This document shows positions 21,448 through 32,187 of a DNA stretch of 64,000 bases, one piece after another. The stretch spans positions 826,831 through 890,830 of the forward strand of contig CM030936.1 of NCBI GenBank assembly GCA_018136815.1, given 5' to 3'. Below the pieces are notes generated by a model that was not told the DNA's origin, made no database searches, and worked only from the letters and a program-made list of their open reading frames with translations. The translations under genes were made by a program, and so were the position numbers. How positions within the stretch are numbered: position 1 is the stretch's first letter; each line of letters starts with the position of its first letter. Source of the DNA: Isochrysis galbana. Taxonomy: Eukaryota; Haptophyta; Isochrysidales; Isochrysidaceae.

Positions 21448-22719
21448 ATGAAACCACACACGTTGTGCCGAGGGATGTCGGGCTCAAACGGCACATCGCA
21501 CCTGCCCAGCTGCTCAGCGGTCGAGGTGCATGAGCTACAGAAACTTCTCAGCTCGGGCTCGCGGCTGTCCACCTACACCTCCGAGTGCCTCCCCCTCAAA
21601 GAGGACTTCTCACTTGCACCGCTCCTCGACAAAGTGGGAGCCAAGCGGCTTGTGAAGGAGTGGGAGCCCTCGCTGCACCATGCGAAGCTTTACGCCGTGG
21701 TGTACCAGTCGGACCATATTACGCCAGGCCTCCTCGCCAAGTTGCCGCCTGAATTCATCTTCAAGGCATCGCAGGGCTCAACGATGACAATTGTCGTCAA
21801 AGAGCAAGGTTACGCTGCAAGCTGTCATGGCTTTTGCAGTTCAAACGGGCAGATGAGTCGTCAGCCAAAGCGCTGGCGCGCGCCACAGCTAGACCAGGCG
21901 GCTGGCTCCGGAATCCAGGCGCGACACGAATCGCTAGCCCAATTTCTCCGAACCCACTGTGCCATCTGGCTTGGAATCGATTATGGCGCAAGGTTTTCTC
22001 TTCGTGGCTACTCCAACATTCGCCGCGCATGCTTCTTCGAGGAGAAATTCGATATTGGCGACGGGAGCGTACCTTCAGACCTTCGAGTATTTACAACTCA
22101 CTTCCGTCCTAAGCTCATCCTGTTTACCTCGAAGTGCATCAATGACCGAGCTGAGGGTGGCGGCTCAGTAGCAGAGGCCACATATTATTTCACCCCTGCG
22201 GGAACATTTTTACCTGGCTCCGCCGATCACCGATGCTCCGCTCGTCCGATTGATAGGAAGCCTGAAATATTGCAGCAGTGTGCGCTCATTCGAGTTGGTA
22301 AGAGTCCGCGCCTACCGCTCACTAATGCAACTCTTTCTCGAGCCATGGCTATGGCGAGCCGTCTCGCATCGCATTCGGGGCGGACACAGATCCGGATTGA
22401 CTTTTTTATTCTCTCACCAACTGACGTTGCGTTTGCCGAGTTCTCTCCAACGACTAGTGGGTGTTATTGGATCATGCAGCCCATTACTTTGCACGTCCTC
22501 ATGGGCTTTGCATACAGCCGTACGGATGATCCCCTTTCCGATGGTTGCATGGCTGGTGTAGTGCGTTGGGCAGCATGCAAATCGAATGTATCCCAAGCAC
22601 GATGCCTAGTGAGAGATCTGAGCCGGACAGCGCAGTATCAGAAGGTGCAGCTCGGGCAAGAATGGGGAATGAGTAGAGAATGGGCAGGTGTGGAAGCGCG
22701 GCAGCCTTGCTTGTTATGA
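21448..22719 (+). CDS. TupA-like ATP-grasp domain protein
   Basis: 423 residues from ATG 21448; an upstream exon is possible. The pattern is that of the TupA-like ATPgrasp family, known mostly from bacterial capsule and teichuronic-acid loci. Seen: LLDKVGAKRLVKEW, then KLYAVVYQSDHIT, LPPEFIFKASQGSTMTIVVK (about 95-115), which parallels LP..FVLK.NHGSG.NIIVKD; FEEKFDIGDGSVPSDLRVF (the EE and lysine-loop region); and TQIRIDFFILSPTDVAFAEF (about 320-340), the metal-binding R.D.Y....FGE.TF block. The final 70 residues are not recognised. The predicted role is ligating or modifying a polysaccharide or peptide; the substrate is unknown. In a eukaryote, a surface-glycan role and ancient transfer from bacteria are plausible but inferred. 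Confidence 0.72.
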   Translation: MKPHTLCRGMSGSNGTSHLPSCSAVEVHELQKLLSSGSRLSTYTSECLPLKEDFSLAPLLDKVGAKRLVKEWEPSLHHAKLYAVVYQSDHITPGLLAKLPPEFIFKASQGSTMTIVVKEQGYAASCHGFCSSNGQMSRQPKRWRAPQLDQAAGSGIQARHESLAQFLRTHCAIWLGIDYGARFSLRGYSNIRRACFFEEKFDIGDGSVPSDLRVFTTHFRPKLILFTSKCINDRAEGGGSVAEATYYFTPAGTFLPGSADHRCSARPIDRKPEILQQCALIRVGKSPRLPLTNATLSRAMAMASRLASHSGRTQIRIDFFILSPTDVAFAEFSPTTSGCYWIMQPITLHVLMGFAYSRTDDPLSDGCMAGVVRWAACKSNVSQARCLVRDLSRTAQYQKVQLGQEWGMSREWAGVEARQPCLL

Positions 22720-22916
22720 CATTGTGCCGGCGGTATAGTCACAACAAGCAAGTTTCTTGTTATGGGCAAGTGCTCCCTGCTAAGGGTGTGCCTTTGGGGC
22801 CCTATCTTCTACGCTTCTAGCTCACGCAATGTTGTATTATTGATTAATGCTAGTGAATATGCATGCGCGCCGCTAGCTGAATTTGTGAAATCTCATTTTT
22901 CGCCCGTCAGGGTACC

Positions 22917-23213
22917 CTAGCCCCTAGGGGACACAAGGCTTGCGGCGTCGATCAGGCGCGGCGCGCGCGTATGGCACAACCTGACGCGGGGGAAAGATCC
23001 TGACGCGGGGGGGAGCGAGGGCCAGGGGCCGAGGGCGCTTCGGGGTAGCATGGGAGGGCGCGTGGCCGATCTCGGAGCGTAGATCGCCTCCTTTCGCTTT
23101 CCCATGTGTCTTCGTTGGCCAGCGCGGGAGGGCGTGGACAAAAAAAAGCATTTGCGAAGATTGCGGCGGGGGGAGCGGAGAGAGAGGAGGGGAGCGGCGC
23201 GCGCTCCATGACC
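22917..23213 (-). mobile_element. LINE head copy b
   Basis: The minus strand carries an eroded hairpin (CTATCATTTTAACGATTT on +), then ATGGAGCGCGC at 23209 and an ORF1-like start MERAPLPSSLSAPP that runs about 85 residues. The right part matches the diverged copy near 8900. The 3' portion of the element is missing. Confidence 0.6.
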
Positions 23214-23576
23214 CTATCATTTTAACGATTTAAGACGTTACAGGCTTGGCAAAAGCAAGTCAGCTCGCTCGCCCTTGACTTGAGCTGGCGATGGCGCGGT
23301 GGCGGGTCTACTGCCACGCGAGCCCTGTTTTGGTCAACCCTAACCCCCCCCCCCCCCCATTTCTAGACGCCGGGGATGGTTTGCAGGTTGCCGAATTGGC
23401 CGCAGCCGCAATAAGAAACGTGCCACTCTTTGAAGATCACAGTGGTATCGGTAAGATGCCTCTGAGTGCCTCAAAAGCATGGACGCTCCAAGTGCTTTAT
23501 TCGGGAATAGGAGGGCTAGCGTTTGTCCCAGCTTTGGGCAGTGCCAAGCAGCAGGAGCACTCCCGCCCCAAGCTCT
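23214..23576. other. Intergenic, no supported gene
   Basis: C homopolymer at 23345-23360. A + strand frame across 23291-23710 runs into the cyclin-like gene on the other strand and shows no family features. Confidence 0.5.
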
Positions 23577-25977
23577 TCAAATGCTGCGTCGTAGCGAGCC
23601 GCGCTCGGTACTTGCATCCACCATGCCGGTGCGTTGTATCCGCTGATTCGCGCGCTCAATCTTCTCGGCGAGCGCCTCATCCAGCTCGCGCAGTGGGAAC
23701 TTGGCCTTAGACATCTGCATCATTGAGCGCAGTGCAAAGTAGTACCGAGCGTACTCCGCTTGCGAGAGGGCGAGGTTGTAATCGAGGGCCTTGACAAACG
23801 CTGCCTCCAACTTGTTTAGATCGTCAACTAAAGAGGCGAGGGGGCTCGCTAGCGTATGCATTCGATGCAAGCGCCGTCATCAACCACTTGCAAGGCAGAA
23901 CATAAGGGCAAGCGGGGGCGCGTGACTCAGTGCTACGCGCGGGCAGCGCACCATCAAGGGATAAGACGTGGGCAAAGTCCTGCGATTCGAAGCAGTCGTC
24001 GTCCCACATCTTTGCCGCAAGGAGCCAGGCCGCCAACACTGCGCGTCGCCAAGATCGTGCATCCAAAGGCCTGCCACTAATGGAGACCAAGCGTTCGACG
24101 TAGGCGAGACCGACGACCGACGCTTCAGCGCCCATTTGGGCGCGAACAGCGATTTGTCGGAGGAAAGTGCTCACTTGCCCAACCGTCGGATTCGACCATT
24201 CCAACGGACCCGACGAAACCTCAATTTGCCGTCCTTCGATGTCGAAGGGCAGCGGATGGAGGGCCTCATCGAAAAGAGAACGGAGAGATTCTGGTGGCTT
24301 CCACCCGCGAGCCCACACCTCGGGGTCAGCGATCGAGTCGATGCTTGCGTGGACCGAAGAGCGCCCGCCCCTGTGCTTGTGTGCCTCGATGATAGGCGAT
24401 AGCTCGAGTGAATAGCGGAGTCCGTTTAGGGCGTCTTGCGCTCGAAGCAAAGCGCGGCAAAATCCGGCTGAGGGCGGCGGTGACCCGGGCAAGTCCGGCT
24501 CATCGCTCTCCGAGCCATCGCTCTCAGCCGAGCTCGAAGAACTTGCGTCGATACCAGCCGCTACTTCCTGCTCTTCGTTAGAGACGGCGGTCTCATTGAC
24601 GCGTAAGGCGCTAGCGCTAGTGGCTAGCTCACCATCTGCATCCCTAGGGCTGGACTCCTCGTTGTCTTTGCCGATACGCGTCCGCAGAAGAAGCACACGC
24701 CCTTCTTCTTCAATCTGTTTGGCGAGGACAAAGGCGACCGCCTCGACGACCTCGGCGTGGTGGGGCCGCGACGGAACGCCGCTGGGAGGTGCGAAGCTCC
24801 CCATCGAGTTGGAAAGCAGCCCTCCCTTGCTATGGCTGCGTCCGTCAACAGCTAAGCGAGGCCCCCCCACGGCAGCGGGTGACTCAGCCATACCGATCGA
24901 GGTTGCTCGAGGCTGCGATGCGGCCTCTGCCTCGGCCCGTTGCTCCAGTACCCTGAGCATGGCTTGTTGCACAGTCTCCGCTTCCTTGCCAGCGAGCGTT
25001 GCCAAGGTGTGGGCGCCCCCAGCTGGAGGGTTGGCAAGATCGCCACTGGTACCTGCTGTTGTGCTCTTTGAGAGCTTGATGGGGGAACTACACGGTGCAG
25101 CCGCCTCGTCCTCGGACTCAAAGTCGTCCTCGTAGTCTTCGGCCATGCTTGCACCACCCGGGCTACCGAGCTGCACCTGCTGCAACGCCGCCGCCGCTTC
25201 ATCCACAGGGGCCTGGATGGGCGTCTCAACATTGTCCAACAACCCGCTCTCCTCCTCCTCGCCCCCAGATTCCTCTTGCAGCGTGAACAACGCGTTGGCC
25301 CCGTCATCCTTGGCGGCAAGCATCTCCTTCACCCACGATAACTGGAAAAAGGCGATAGCAGCAGACTCTGCGTCAATTGGCGGCTCTTCCGGAGGACTTG
25401 AACGACTAGACTCGGAAGAGACACGTTGAGACGGCTCAACCTCAGCATAGCTTCCTGCCACAGCAGCCGGTGCACAGTGCCGTCCCTGCGCCCGCCCCAA
25501 ATGCCCTCGCGAAGGCGCAGACGTACTACTGCCTCTTCCGCGACCCGCCGCGTTCCCGCGCGCCTGCCCGCTGGCTGCGCGAGCAGCTGGCTGCCCCCTC
25601 GACGGCGTTGGCTTGGTGTTCTCTCTGCCTCCTGCGTAGAAGAGCGCCGCACCTTCAAAGACGGCCTCCTGCTGTGCGCGTGCGCGCTCTTCCTCAAGCA
25701 TATTGACAAACTTGAGCCTGTGCCCCGGCAGAAAGCGCAGGTTGGCGAGCAGGCCCTCCAGCTTCTCTCCCCTGCCCAGCCGGAGCAGCCTGGCCATCCG
25801 GCCATACCCCATCTCCTCGAGCTTTCGCACATACTGCGCGAGGCCAGCAGCGCGGAGGATGGCGCGAAAGGCAGGGTCGGCCCCCGAAGAGCCTGCGCCT
25901 GCGGCGCGACGCCCACCCGCGCTCCCAACGCGACGAGAGCCAGCGGCGCGAGCAGCGGAGCCATCGCCCACTGCCAT
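23577..25977 (-). CDS. Cyclin-Y-like protein with an N-terminal SAM-like domain
   Basis: Two exons on the minus strand: 25977-23952 and 23827-23577, with a GT-AG intron of 124 bp; 758 residues. ATG 25977 (MAVGDGSAAR) is chosen because the upstream frame is a GA-repeat artefact. N-terminal residues about 30-95 (FRAILRAAGLAQYVRKLEEM, then LRFLPGHRLKFVNMLEEE) look like a SAM domain. The middle 450 residues are low-complexity and acidic (GGEEEESGLLDN, DYEDDFESEDEAA). The cyclin box (about 595-730) reads STFLRQIAVRAQMGAEASVV, LAYVERLV, WRRAVLAAWLLAAKMWDDD, then across the splice LNKLEAAFVKALDYNLALSQAEYARYYFALRS. These are the signature positions of cyclin Y / PHO80-type cyclins, including KVWDD-like KMWDD and YAKYYFDLRS-like YARYYFALRS. 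It probably activates a CDK14/16-type kinase (inference). Confidence 0.85.
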
Positions 25978-27171
25978 CGCCCGGCCCCCTCTCGGCCGCC
26001 CTGCTCTCTCTCTCTCTCTCTCCTCTCTCCTCACACTCTCTCCTCCCTCTCGCCCTTCTGTCTCTCTTCTCCTCTCCTTCCCTCCCCTTTTTCCCATGAA
26101 TGCCGTGTCCTTCACCTCGTAATCTTCTCTCCCCGTCACTCTCTCTCCTTCCCTCCCCGTCCCTCCCCCGCTCTCTCCCCCTATTTCTCTTCACTTTAGA
26201 GAGTGTCAGTGAACGGTGCCCTACCTCAAAGTTTGAGGAGACGTCGAGGCTTCAAACTTTGAGGGCCGAGGGCAGCTTCAGTGACGGAGAAAGAAAACTT
26301 GGGAGGTGAAATGGAGGAGAAGCGAAAAACAAAATCCGTCGGCGCTGCGAAACGACGGTGACGGGCCCCTCCGCCGCCCGCCTCCCCCCCCCGCCGCCCG
26401 CAAGTGCAGCGAGGTGACCGTCCGCCCGCAAGCTCTGCACACCCGTCAAGCACACCTTGCGACCGGCTGTCCATTTCTCCCCTCACATGCGCATTGCCTC
26501 CACACTGCACTTCCTCTTCTCTCATTGTCACTGTTTCCCCTATCCCGCCACTGACCGCGTGTGTGCGCAGGAGATCGCCGCGAGCACACGGACTGCCAAG
26601 CAGCAAACAGCTGCACGCTGCAGCAGCGAGAGACAGGCGACTCGCCCGCCGCCCGCCGCCCAGCGCTCGCGGGTCAGCCGAGCGTGCAACCTGCCGGGGG
26701 CCAAACTTCCTCGTTGCCCGCACTCACACGCTTTGACGGCGAGTGGAGACGGAGGCATCGACAGCTGGGGAGTCAGAGATGACGGCGGAGGAGGAGGGGC
26801 CGCGGAGTTCAGAGAGGGCGAGGGCGGTGGTGTGAGTTGAGGCAGCGAGGAGATGGCGGTGCCAGCTAGGGGATTAGTCGTAGGATTCGTGGACGAGGCG
26901 GAGGCGTGGGCGGTGGACGGCGGAGCCGTAAAGACAACATTGCTCGAAAAAGCCCCAGCCGGAAAGGGGGAGGGGCACAAGTAGGCAAAAATGGAGGCAA
27001 ATGTGCGTGTTGTGCTGGGGGTTGAGGCGCAGGCACTGATAGTGATCGGAATGGCGGTGGTTCTGGCGGCAACCTTTGTCTGTGTGTGTGTGGGGGGGGG
27101 GGGGGCGGACTCAAGAACGCCATCCTCAGGAATCGAGTAATCACACCCACCCACTCACTCTCCGAACACAG
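25978..27171. other. Intergenic with CT/GA tracts
   Basis: CT-rich tract at 26005-26180 on +, which is GA on the cyclin coding strand and lies within 30 bp of its start. The imperfect inverted repeat CTCAAAGTTTGAGG / CTTCAAACTTTGAGGG lies at 26224-26262. G-run at 27093-27106. ORFs at 26300-27150 are low-complexity Ala/Pro/Ser and are not supported. Confidence 0.5.
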
Positions 27172-27452
27172 ATGCCCCTGCTCAAGCGCACCGCCACGGA
27201 GAGGGATAATCTCGGCCGCATGCTTGAGGCCATCATCCTCAACGTGGCTGCGCGGAGGCGGCTGCGCAATTTGCGTAGCCATCGCTTAGTGGTCACTGCA
27301 GTTGTCGCCATCGCTTACGAGTATATGCGGCCCACGAGGAGCTGGGCGAAAGGGGTTCTCCGCGTCCCTTTCTCATTGGACGGGATGTTTGGCGAGGAGA
27401 AGATCTACGAGAATTTCAGATTTCGCCGGGAGGACCTTCCCATCCTCGGAGG
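27172..27452 (+). pseudogene. Harbinger/PIF-like transposase N-terminal stub
   Basis: From ATG 27172 about 93 residues precede a GA tract. The segment LRNLRSHRLVVTAVVAIAY, then FGEEKIYENFRFRREDLPIL resembles the region before the DDE domain in PIF/Harbinger nucleases (FR.FRMSR..F..L). No DDE catalytic core follows; the frame runs into (GA)n. This is a truncated gene or a first exon. The identification rests on one short motif. Confidence 0.4.
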
Positions 27453-27908
<456 letters not shown>

Positions 27909-28038
27909 GAGTGTGCTGCGTGCGCCTCGCACGAAGCACGTGCGGACTTCCAACGTATAAATAAATGTAAGGCGACGTACTACGGAGCAAGGAACCCGAC
28001 ACGAAAACCACTTCGTCAGCAGCGGCGGTGGCCGTTAG

Positions 28039-29880
28039 TTACTTGGCAAGTTTCTCCATCATTTTCATTTGCATAGCTAAAACACTTTCCATGAATTTCA
28101 TGTTCGACTCTTGCGAGGCGCGTGCTTGTTGTTGAGATTCCTTGAGCATTTCTTTCATGGCATCCGCTTGCTGTCGTTGGACGTCGAGTTGTTGCTGTTG
28201 CATGCGCTCGTCGTGCTTCAGCTTCTCGCGCTCGTAGGCGATGCGCTCCTTCTCTTCCTCGTTGCGAGATTGTTCTGCTACTTGCCGATGACGCTCCACC
28301 TCGTACCGTGCCTTCTCAGCTTCCGCAAGCTGTGCCGAGTCGGCTACCCGTCCAGACAAGGCCTCCGTGAAGCGCTCGTCCCTGTCCTTCTTCTTCAACT
28401 TACCTGAGGTCGAAAGCTTCGAAGCTATGCTAGCCGCGTCTTCGTTGTCAACGTCCAAAGGCTCCCCAAAGCACGTATCGAAGTCTTCATCTTCGTCGGC
28501 GTCGGCATGGCTGGCACGCTGCACTTGCTTCCGCTTTCGCCCCGCACGATTGTACTGTGACCCGGCGCTCGTTGTGCCGCCGTTCATCATCTCCTCCTCC
28601 AAATCCCTTGCGATGTCCTCGTCGCGCCGGGTGCTCTCCTCACATCTCTTGCCATCGCGACAAGCTAGGATGCCATCCACGATGTAGAGGTCGAGGTGCA
28701 TTGTGAGAGGATCATCTGCAGCCACCGCAGGTACGTGCGTCTCCGGGTCATCGCCGTCACCAGTGTGCTCGAAGCTGAAGCCTGGCCAAGCCTCTGTGAT
28801 GCGCTTTTCTACGGCTTCGTCGATCCAATGGTCAAGTGTTTGAGCAGTGGGCACACGGTTCTGCAAACAAGGTGGTGGGCTTTTTTGAGGGGAAGGGAGA
28901 GAGGGAGAGAGCATAACACACAACAACGAGCACACCTGAAACAATGGGTCTGTGTTGAGAGCGGCCCGAATGTTATCCATGGCCTCGCCCTTCTTGCCAT
29001 GGGTCTTCGGCACTCGCTTTCCGCGGAAATGGATCTTTTCGTACGAATGGAGCTTTGCCGTCTCGACGACGACGAGCAATGTTTCAGGGTTTTTGGGCAC
29101 CTTCTTCGCGGACGACATCTTCTCCTTTCCCGTTGCGTTGCCTGGTGCTGGTGGGGATGTCAAATCGACGCCTTCCGGTGGTGCTTGTGGTACATGTGCA
29201 CATGGACTTGGCCGTGGGACTTGGGCTCCAATACATGGATCACCTCCTTCTCCGCTCTTGGTACCCCCATGCTTGCACTTGTCGCCGTCGCTCTCGGTAA
29301 TGCCGCCTCGTTCGTTGCCCACCGTTCGGCTGCCTGCGCATGCGTGTGGCACAAGCAGTGCTGCCACAGCCTTTGCGCTTGCGTGAGGTGTGGTGTGACA
29401 GCCCGCTTGGAGTCGAGCTTGGTGTGGAGTGTGCTGCATGCGCCCTCCTTGCGGCAGCGGGCACGCGCGAACCTCTACACCACGCGCACCGTTGCATTCG
29501 TATGTGGGGGCACATCGTTTACGCAACATCTCATTGCACTCATTCACCTCGTAGCGGTAGGCCCTCTCCAGCACATCATCATCGCTACCATCAGCCGCCT
29601 CTTTGTTCTCCTCCCGCCTTTTTGCCGCCTTGGCTGCCCTTTCCGCCGCCTTTGCCTCAGCCTCGTTCGCCTCGGGCTGCGGCTCCTCGAGGACGTTCTC
29701 GAGTTGGCGACGCACAGCCGTTTTGCCACCGCGGGCACGGGAGACGCCCAACCGTGGAGAGATGGGCTCATGCTCGTCGACGGATCGGTTGATACGGGCC
29801 GACCTTCGCGACGGCATGCTCCCACTCGACAGGCTGTACGCCACCTTGCGGCCTGAGGTCTTCTCCGGCGGTGTCGCCAT
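28039..29880 (-). CDS. Coiled-coil protein of unknown function, possibly transposon-associated
   Basis: 588 residues from ATG 29880, with exons 29880-28936 and 28860-28039 on the minus strand. The 75-bp intron (CAG/GTGTGC..TTTGCAG) is a multiple of three, so the frame stays open if it is retained. Seen: a basic, Ser/Arg-rich N terminus; an Ala/Lys/Glu helix (about 70-100); a globular middle (TLLVVVETAKLHSYEKIHF, then W.DEAVEKRI) around the intron; a basic KRKQ cluster; acidic DADEDEDFD; and a C-terminal coiled coil (about 500-588, QQQQLDVQRQQADAMKEML, ending MKMMEKLAK). Such Met/Gln-rich tails occur in Myb/SANT-like partners of Harbinger transposases. Convergence with the Harbinger-like stub at 27172 fits that reading. 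No SANT motif is clear, so the function stays open. Confidence 0.6.
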   Translation of the reverse strand: MATPPEKTSGRKVAYSLSSGSMPSRRSARINRSVDEHEPISPRLGVSRARGGKTAVRRQLENVLEEPQPEANEAEAKAAERAAKAAKRREENKEAADGSDDDVLERAYRYEVNECNEMLRKRCAPTYECNGARGVEVRACPLPQGGRMQHTPHQARLQAGCHTTPHASAKAVAALLVPHACAGSRTVGNERGGITESDGDKCKHGGTKSGEGGDPCIGAQVPRPSPCAHVPQAPPEGVDLTSPPAPGNATGKEKMSSAKKVPKNPETLLVVVETAKLHSYEKIHFRGKRVPKTHGKKGEAMDNIRAALNTDPLFQVCSLLCVMLSPSLPSPQKSPPPCLQNRVPTAQTLDHWIDEAVEKRITEAWPGFSFEHTGDGDDPETHVPAVAADDPLTMHLDLYIVDGILACRDGKRCEESTRRDEDIARDLEEEMMNGGTTSAGSQYNRAGRKRKQVQRASHADADEDEDFDTCFGEPLDVDNEDAASIASKLSTSGKLKKKDRDERFTEALSGRVADSAQLAEAEKARYEVERHRQVAEQSRNEEEKERIAYEREKLKHDERMQQQQLDVQRQQADAMKEMLKESQQQARASQESNMKFMESVLAMQMKMMEKLAK

Positions 29881-30233
29881 GGCGGCCGAGCGTGCCCCCG
29901 CCCCGCCCTCTCCTCGCGAGGGCGCGAGGCTCCGGGACCCCACTTCTCCACTCCCTTCAGCTTTCACTTTTCAGGATTTGAAATCTTGAGAAAAACGTGT
30001 TTCTTGAGCTTTTCCTCAAACTTCGTATTGTGAATTCTGAAGGTATCCTTCATTGTTTGCTTCAAGATTTGCGTTTTCCCCCTCCACTGACACTGCCATT
30101 TCTCTCCATTCTTGAAGGCTCTTGAGAGCTCCTCCCACGCGCGCGCTCGCTCGCATGCTCTCTCTCTCCCCTTCCAAGACTTTTTTTTTAGAAGTAAGAG
30201 TAGGCGATGCTTGAGACAAGAGACACCTCCTTA
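29881..30233. other. Intergenic, no gene seen
   Basis: 5' flank of the coiled-coil gene. A T run lies at 30180-30189. A 67-residue minus frame at 30016-30219 has no recognisable features. Confidence 0.45.
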
Positions 30234-30243
30234 CTCTTACTCC

Positions 30244-31298
30244 TGGATGCCCCGTCAGGCTGATATCAGGTTCTGATATCAGGTTATCAGGCCTACTAGA
30301 CCTGATAACCTGATATCAGGCTAATATTATGACTACTAACTTTAGAAAAAAATAAAATTCACGTCAGTAAACGAGCCATCGACCCGAACCGCGAGCGATC
30401 GGCCATGCCTCTCAGTGAGGATGGATGATGGGCTGCGAGGCTGGGTGGAGGCGAGGCTGGTGGCGGCGAAGCTGGGTGGAGGTGAGGCTGGTGGAGGCGA
30501 GGCTGGTCGCAACGAGGCTGGTGGCGGCGAGGCTGGTCGTAATGAGGCTGGTGGTAACGAGGCTGGGGTGGCGGTGGGGTTGGTGGCGGCGAGGCTGGTT
30601 GCGGCGAGGCTGGTGGCTGCGAGGCTGGTGGCTGCGAGGCTTGTGGCTGCGAGGCTGGTGTCGGCGAGGCTGGTGGCTGCGAGGCTGGTGGCGGCGAGGC
30701 TGGGTGCAGGCGAGGCTGGTGGCTGCGAGGCTGGGTGGAGGCGAGGCTGGTGGCGGCGACGCTGGTTGCCAGGGGGGAGGGCGACTGGTGTTGAGGTGGG
30801 GGAGGCGGGGTGGCGCTGGGGCAGGCGCGAGCGCAGCGGCGAGGCTGGCAGCGAGGCGGGTGAGCCAGCGAGGCGGGCGGCTGCGAAGGGGACGGCGGTG
30901 GGGCGAGCAGAGGTAGCAGGGGACGCGCTGGCGGCGGAGCGGGCGGGAACAGCGGCAGCAGTGGCGGGCTCTGGGGGGGGGGAGGGGGGGGCGGGTGCGC
31001 CTCCGGCGGAGCGGCAGAGGCGGGTGCGCGGGGGGGGGCGGCGGGGGTTTCCCGCGGGGGGGAGGGGTGGGGGTTCGCTGGGGGGGGGGGGGCTCTCCCC
31101 TCCGCTTCCACACGAACCCCCTCTCCGCTTCTAGCTAGACGTAGTCCATTTCCTCGGATCTTAGAATGGCTCATTAGAAAATTATAATATTAGTGGTGGA
31201 CCACCTGATATCAGCCTGATATCAGGTCCTGATATCACCTGATATCAGGTATCAGGTCGCCAAGACCTGATGACCTGAGGCCTGACGGGGCATCCGGG
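30244..31298. mobile_element. Non-autonomous TIR DNA transposon, 10-bp TSD (MULE-like)
   Basis: A 1055-bp element. Both ends carry inverted GGATGCCCCGTCAGGC (from 30245 on +, and reversed ending at 31295), followed by long subterminal arrays of TGATATCAGG and ACCTGAT words (30262-30325 and 31200-31280). CTCTTACTCC flanks it at 30234-30243 and 31299-31308 as a direct repeat, a 10-bp TSD that fits the Mutator-like group (9-11 bp). The outermost 1-3 bases differ between ends, so exact termini may shift slightly. The interior holds a 15-bp minisatellite and no transposase. Confidence 0.8.
30440..30780 (+). repeat. 15-bp GC-rich minisatellite (GAGGCTGGTGGCGGC)n
   Basis: About 20 variant copies of GAGGCTGGTGGCGGC / GAGGCTGGTGGCTGC inside the TIR transposon. 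Because the unit is a multiple of three it is open in several frames, giving Ala/Arg/Gly on + and Pro/Ala/Ser/His on -. I treat these as repeat artefacts. Confidence 0.85.
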
Positions 31299-31993
31299 CT
31301 CTTACTCCCCCGTCACCAAGCACCAAGACGCAAGACGGCGAAACTAGACACTAGTGACAACTTGGACGATCTCACGGTTTTGGATTTAGTCTCACGTGAA
31401 AGATCCCACGAAACGACAGCTATCATGTTGTCTCTCTCGGCTGTTGCTGTTGCGTTTTTGGTTTTCGGACGCTCCCGAACTCCCGAACTCGAACCCTCTT
31501 CCATCTGCCATTAAGGCTGTGAATAGGTTTGGTTTACAGCTATTATATTTGAACCTAATAGTGCTCTCGAACTATGTACATAGATACAGATAGTGCCCTC
31601 CAACTATGTACATAGATACAGATAGTGGCCGCTCCTTGACTATTAATAGTATTATGTGGGGGAAGGGGAAGGGGGTTGTTAGGGGTCAAGGGTGGGCGGT
31701 AGGGAGGTCCACAAGCACACTGCCTCATGTCGCACACGTAGCGGAGATTTTTAAGAAGATTTTTTTATTAATAGTATTATGTGTATTATCTAGATAGTAG
31801 GCGCGGGAAGCGCCCGGGCGCGAAAAGTCGTTGCAGGCGTCGCTCGCTCGTCTCTCGCTCTCGCTCTCGACCTCCCTTCCTTTCCTCTCTCCCTCCCCTC
31901 TCCCCTCCCGCCCTCCCTCTCTCCCTTCCTCCCTCCCGCCCTCCCGCCCTCCCTCCCCCTCCCTCCCTCCCCCTCTCCTCTCTCCTCCCTCAG

Positions 31994-32187
31994 GTGCAGG
32001 CAGCTGCCCCGATGCCCAACCTGGCAAAGATGGTCCGCCAATTTTTGGGCCGGCCGGCCGCATCCGCTGGCGTGGAGCGCGCTTTCTCGAAGGCAGGGCG
32101 GCTCCACGATGACATATGAAGACAGGGCAGTCCGATGACACTTTGGAGCATGCCCTCCTTGCGGGCAAGAAATGCGATTAAGCTGCC
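31994..32187 (+). pseudogene. hAT transposase C-terminal dimerisation segment, frameshifted
   Basis: After a long pyrimidine tract and a CTCAG acceptor-like site, the frame reads NLAKMVRQFLGRPAASAGVE, then RAFSKAGRLHDD. This is the hATC pattern (L..FL..PASSAGVER.FS.AGR.H.D). At 32111-32117 a repeated AT (GACATATGAAG) shifts the frame into a stop. In the other frame MKTGQSDDTLEHALLAGK continues to a TAA at 32185-32187, as expected for the protein end. The gene is broken and lacks its DDE core. Confidence 0.85.

Noticed and set aside
23291-23710. 139-residue + frame
   Set aside because: Its 3' part overlaps the second exon of the cyclin-like gene on the other strand and it shows no family features.
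26540-27154. 204-residue minus Pro/Ser-rich frame
   Set aside because: Low complexity, with no start context or conserved pattern.
30359-31174. Proline/alanine-rich open frames of more than 200 residues on both strands
   Set aside because: The 15-bp minisatellite has a unit divisible by three, so several frames stay open. The region is the interior of a non-autonomous TIR element.
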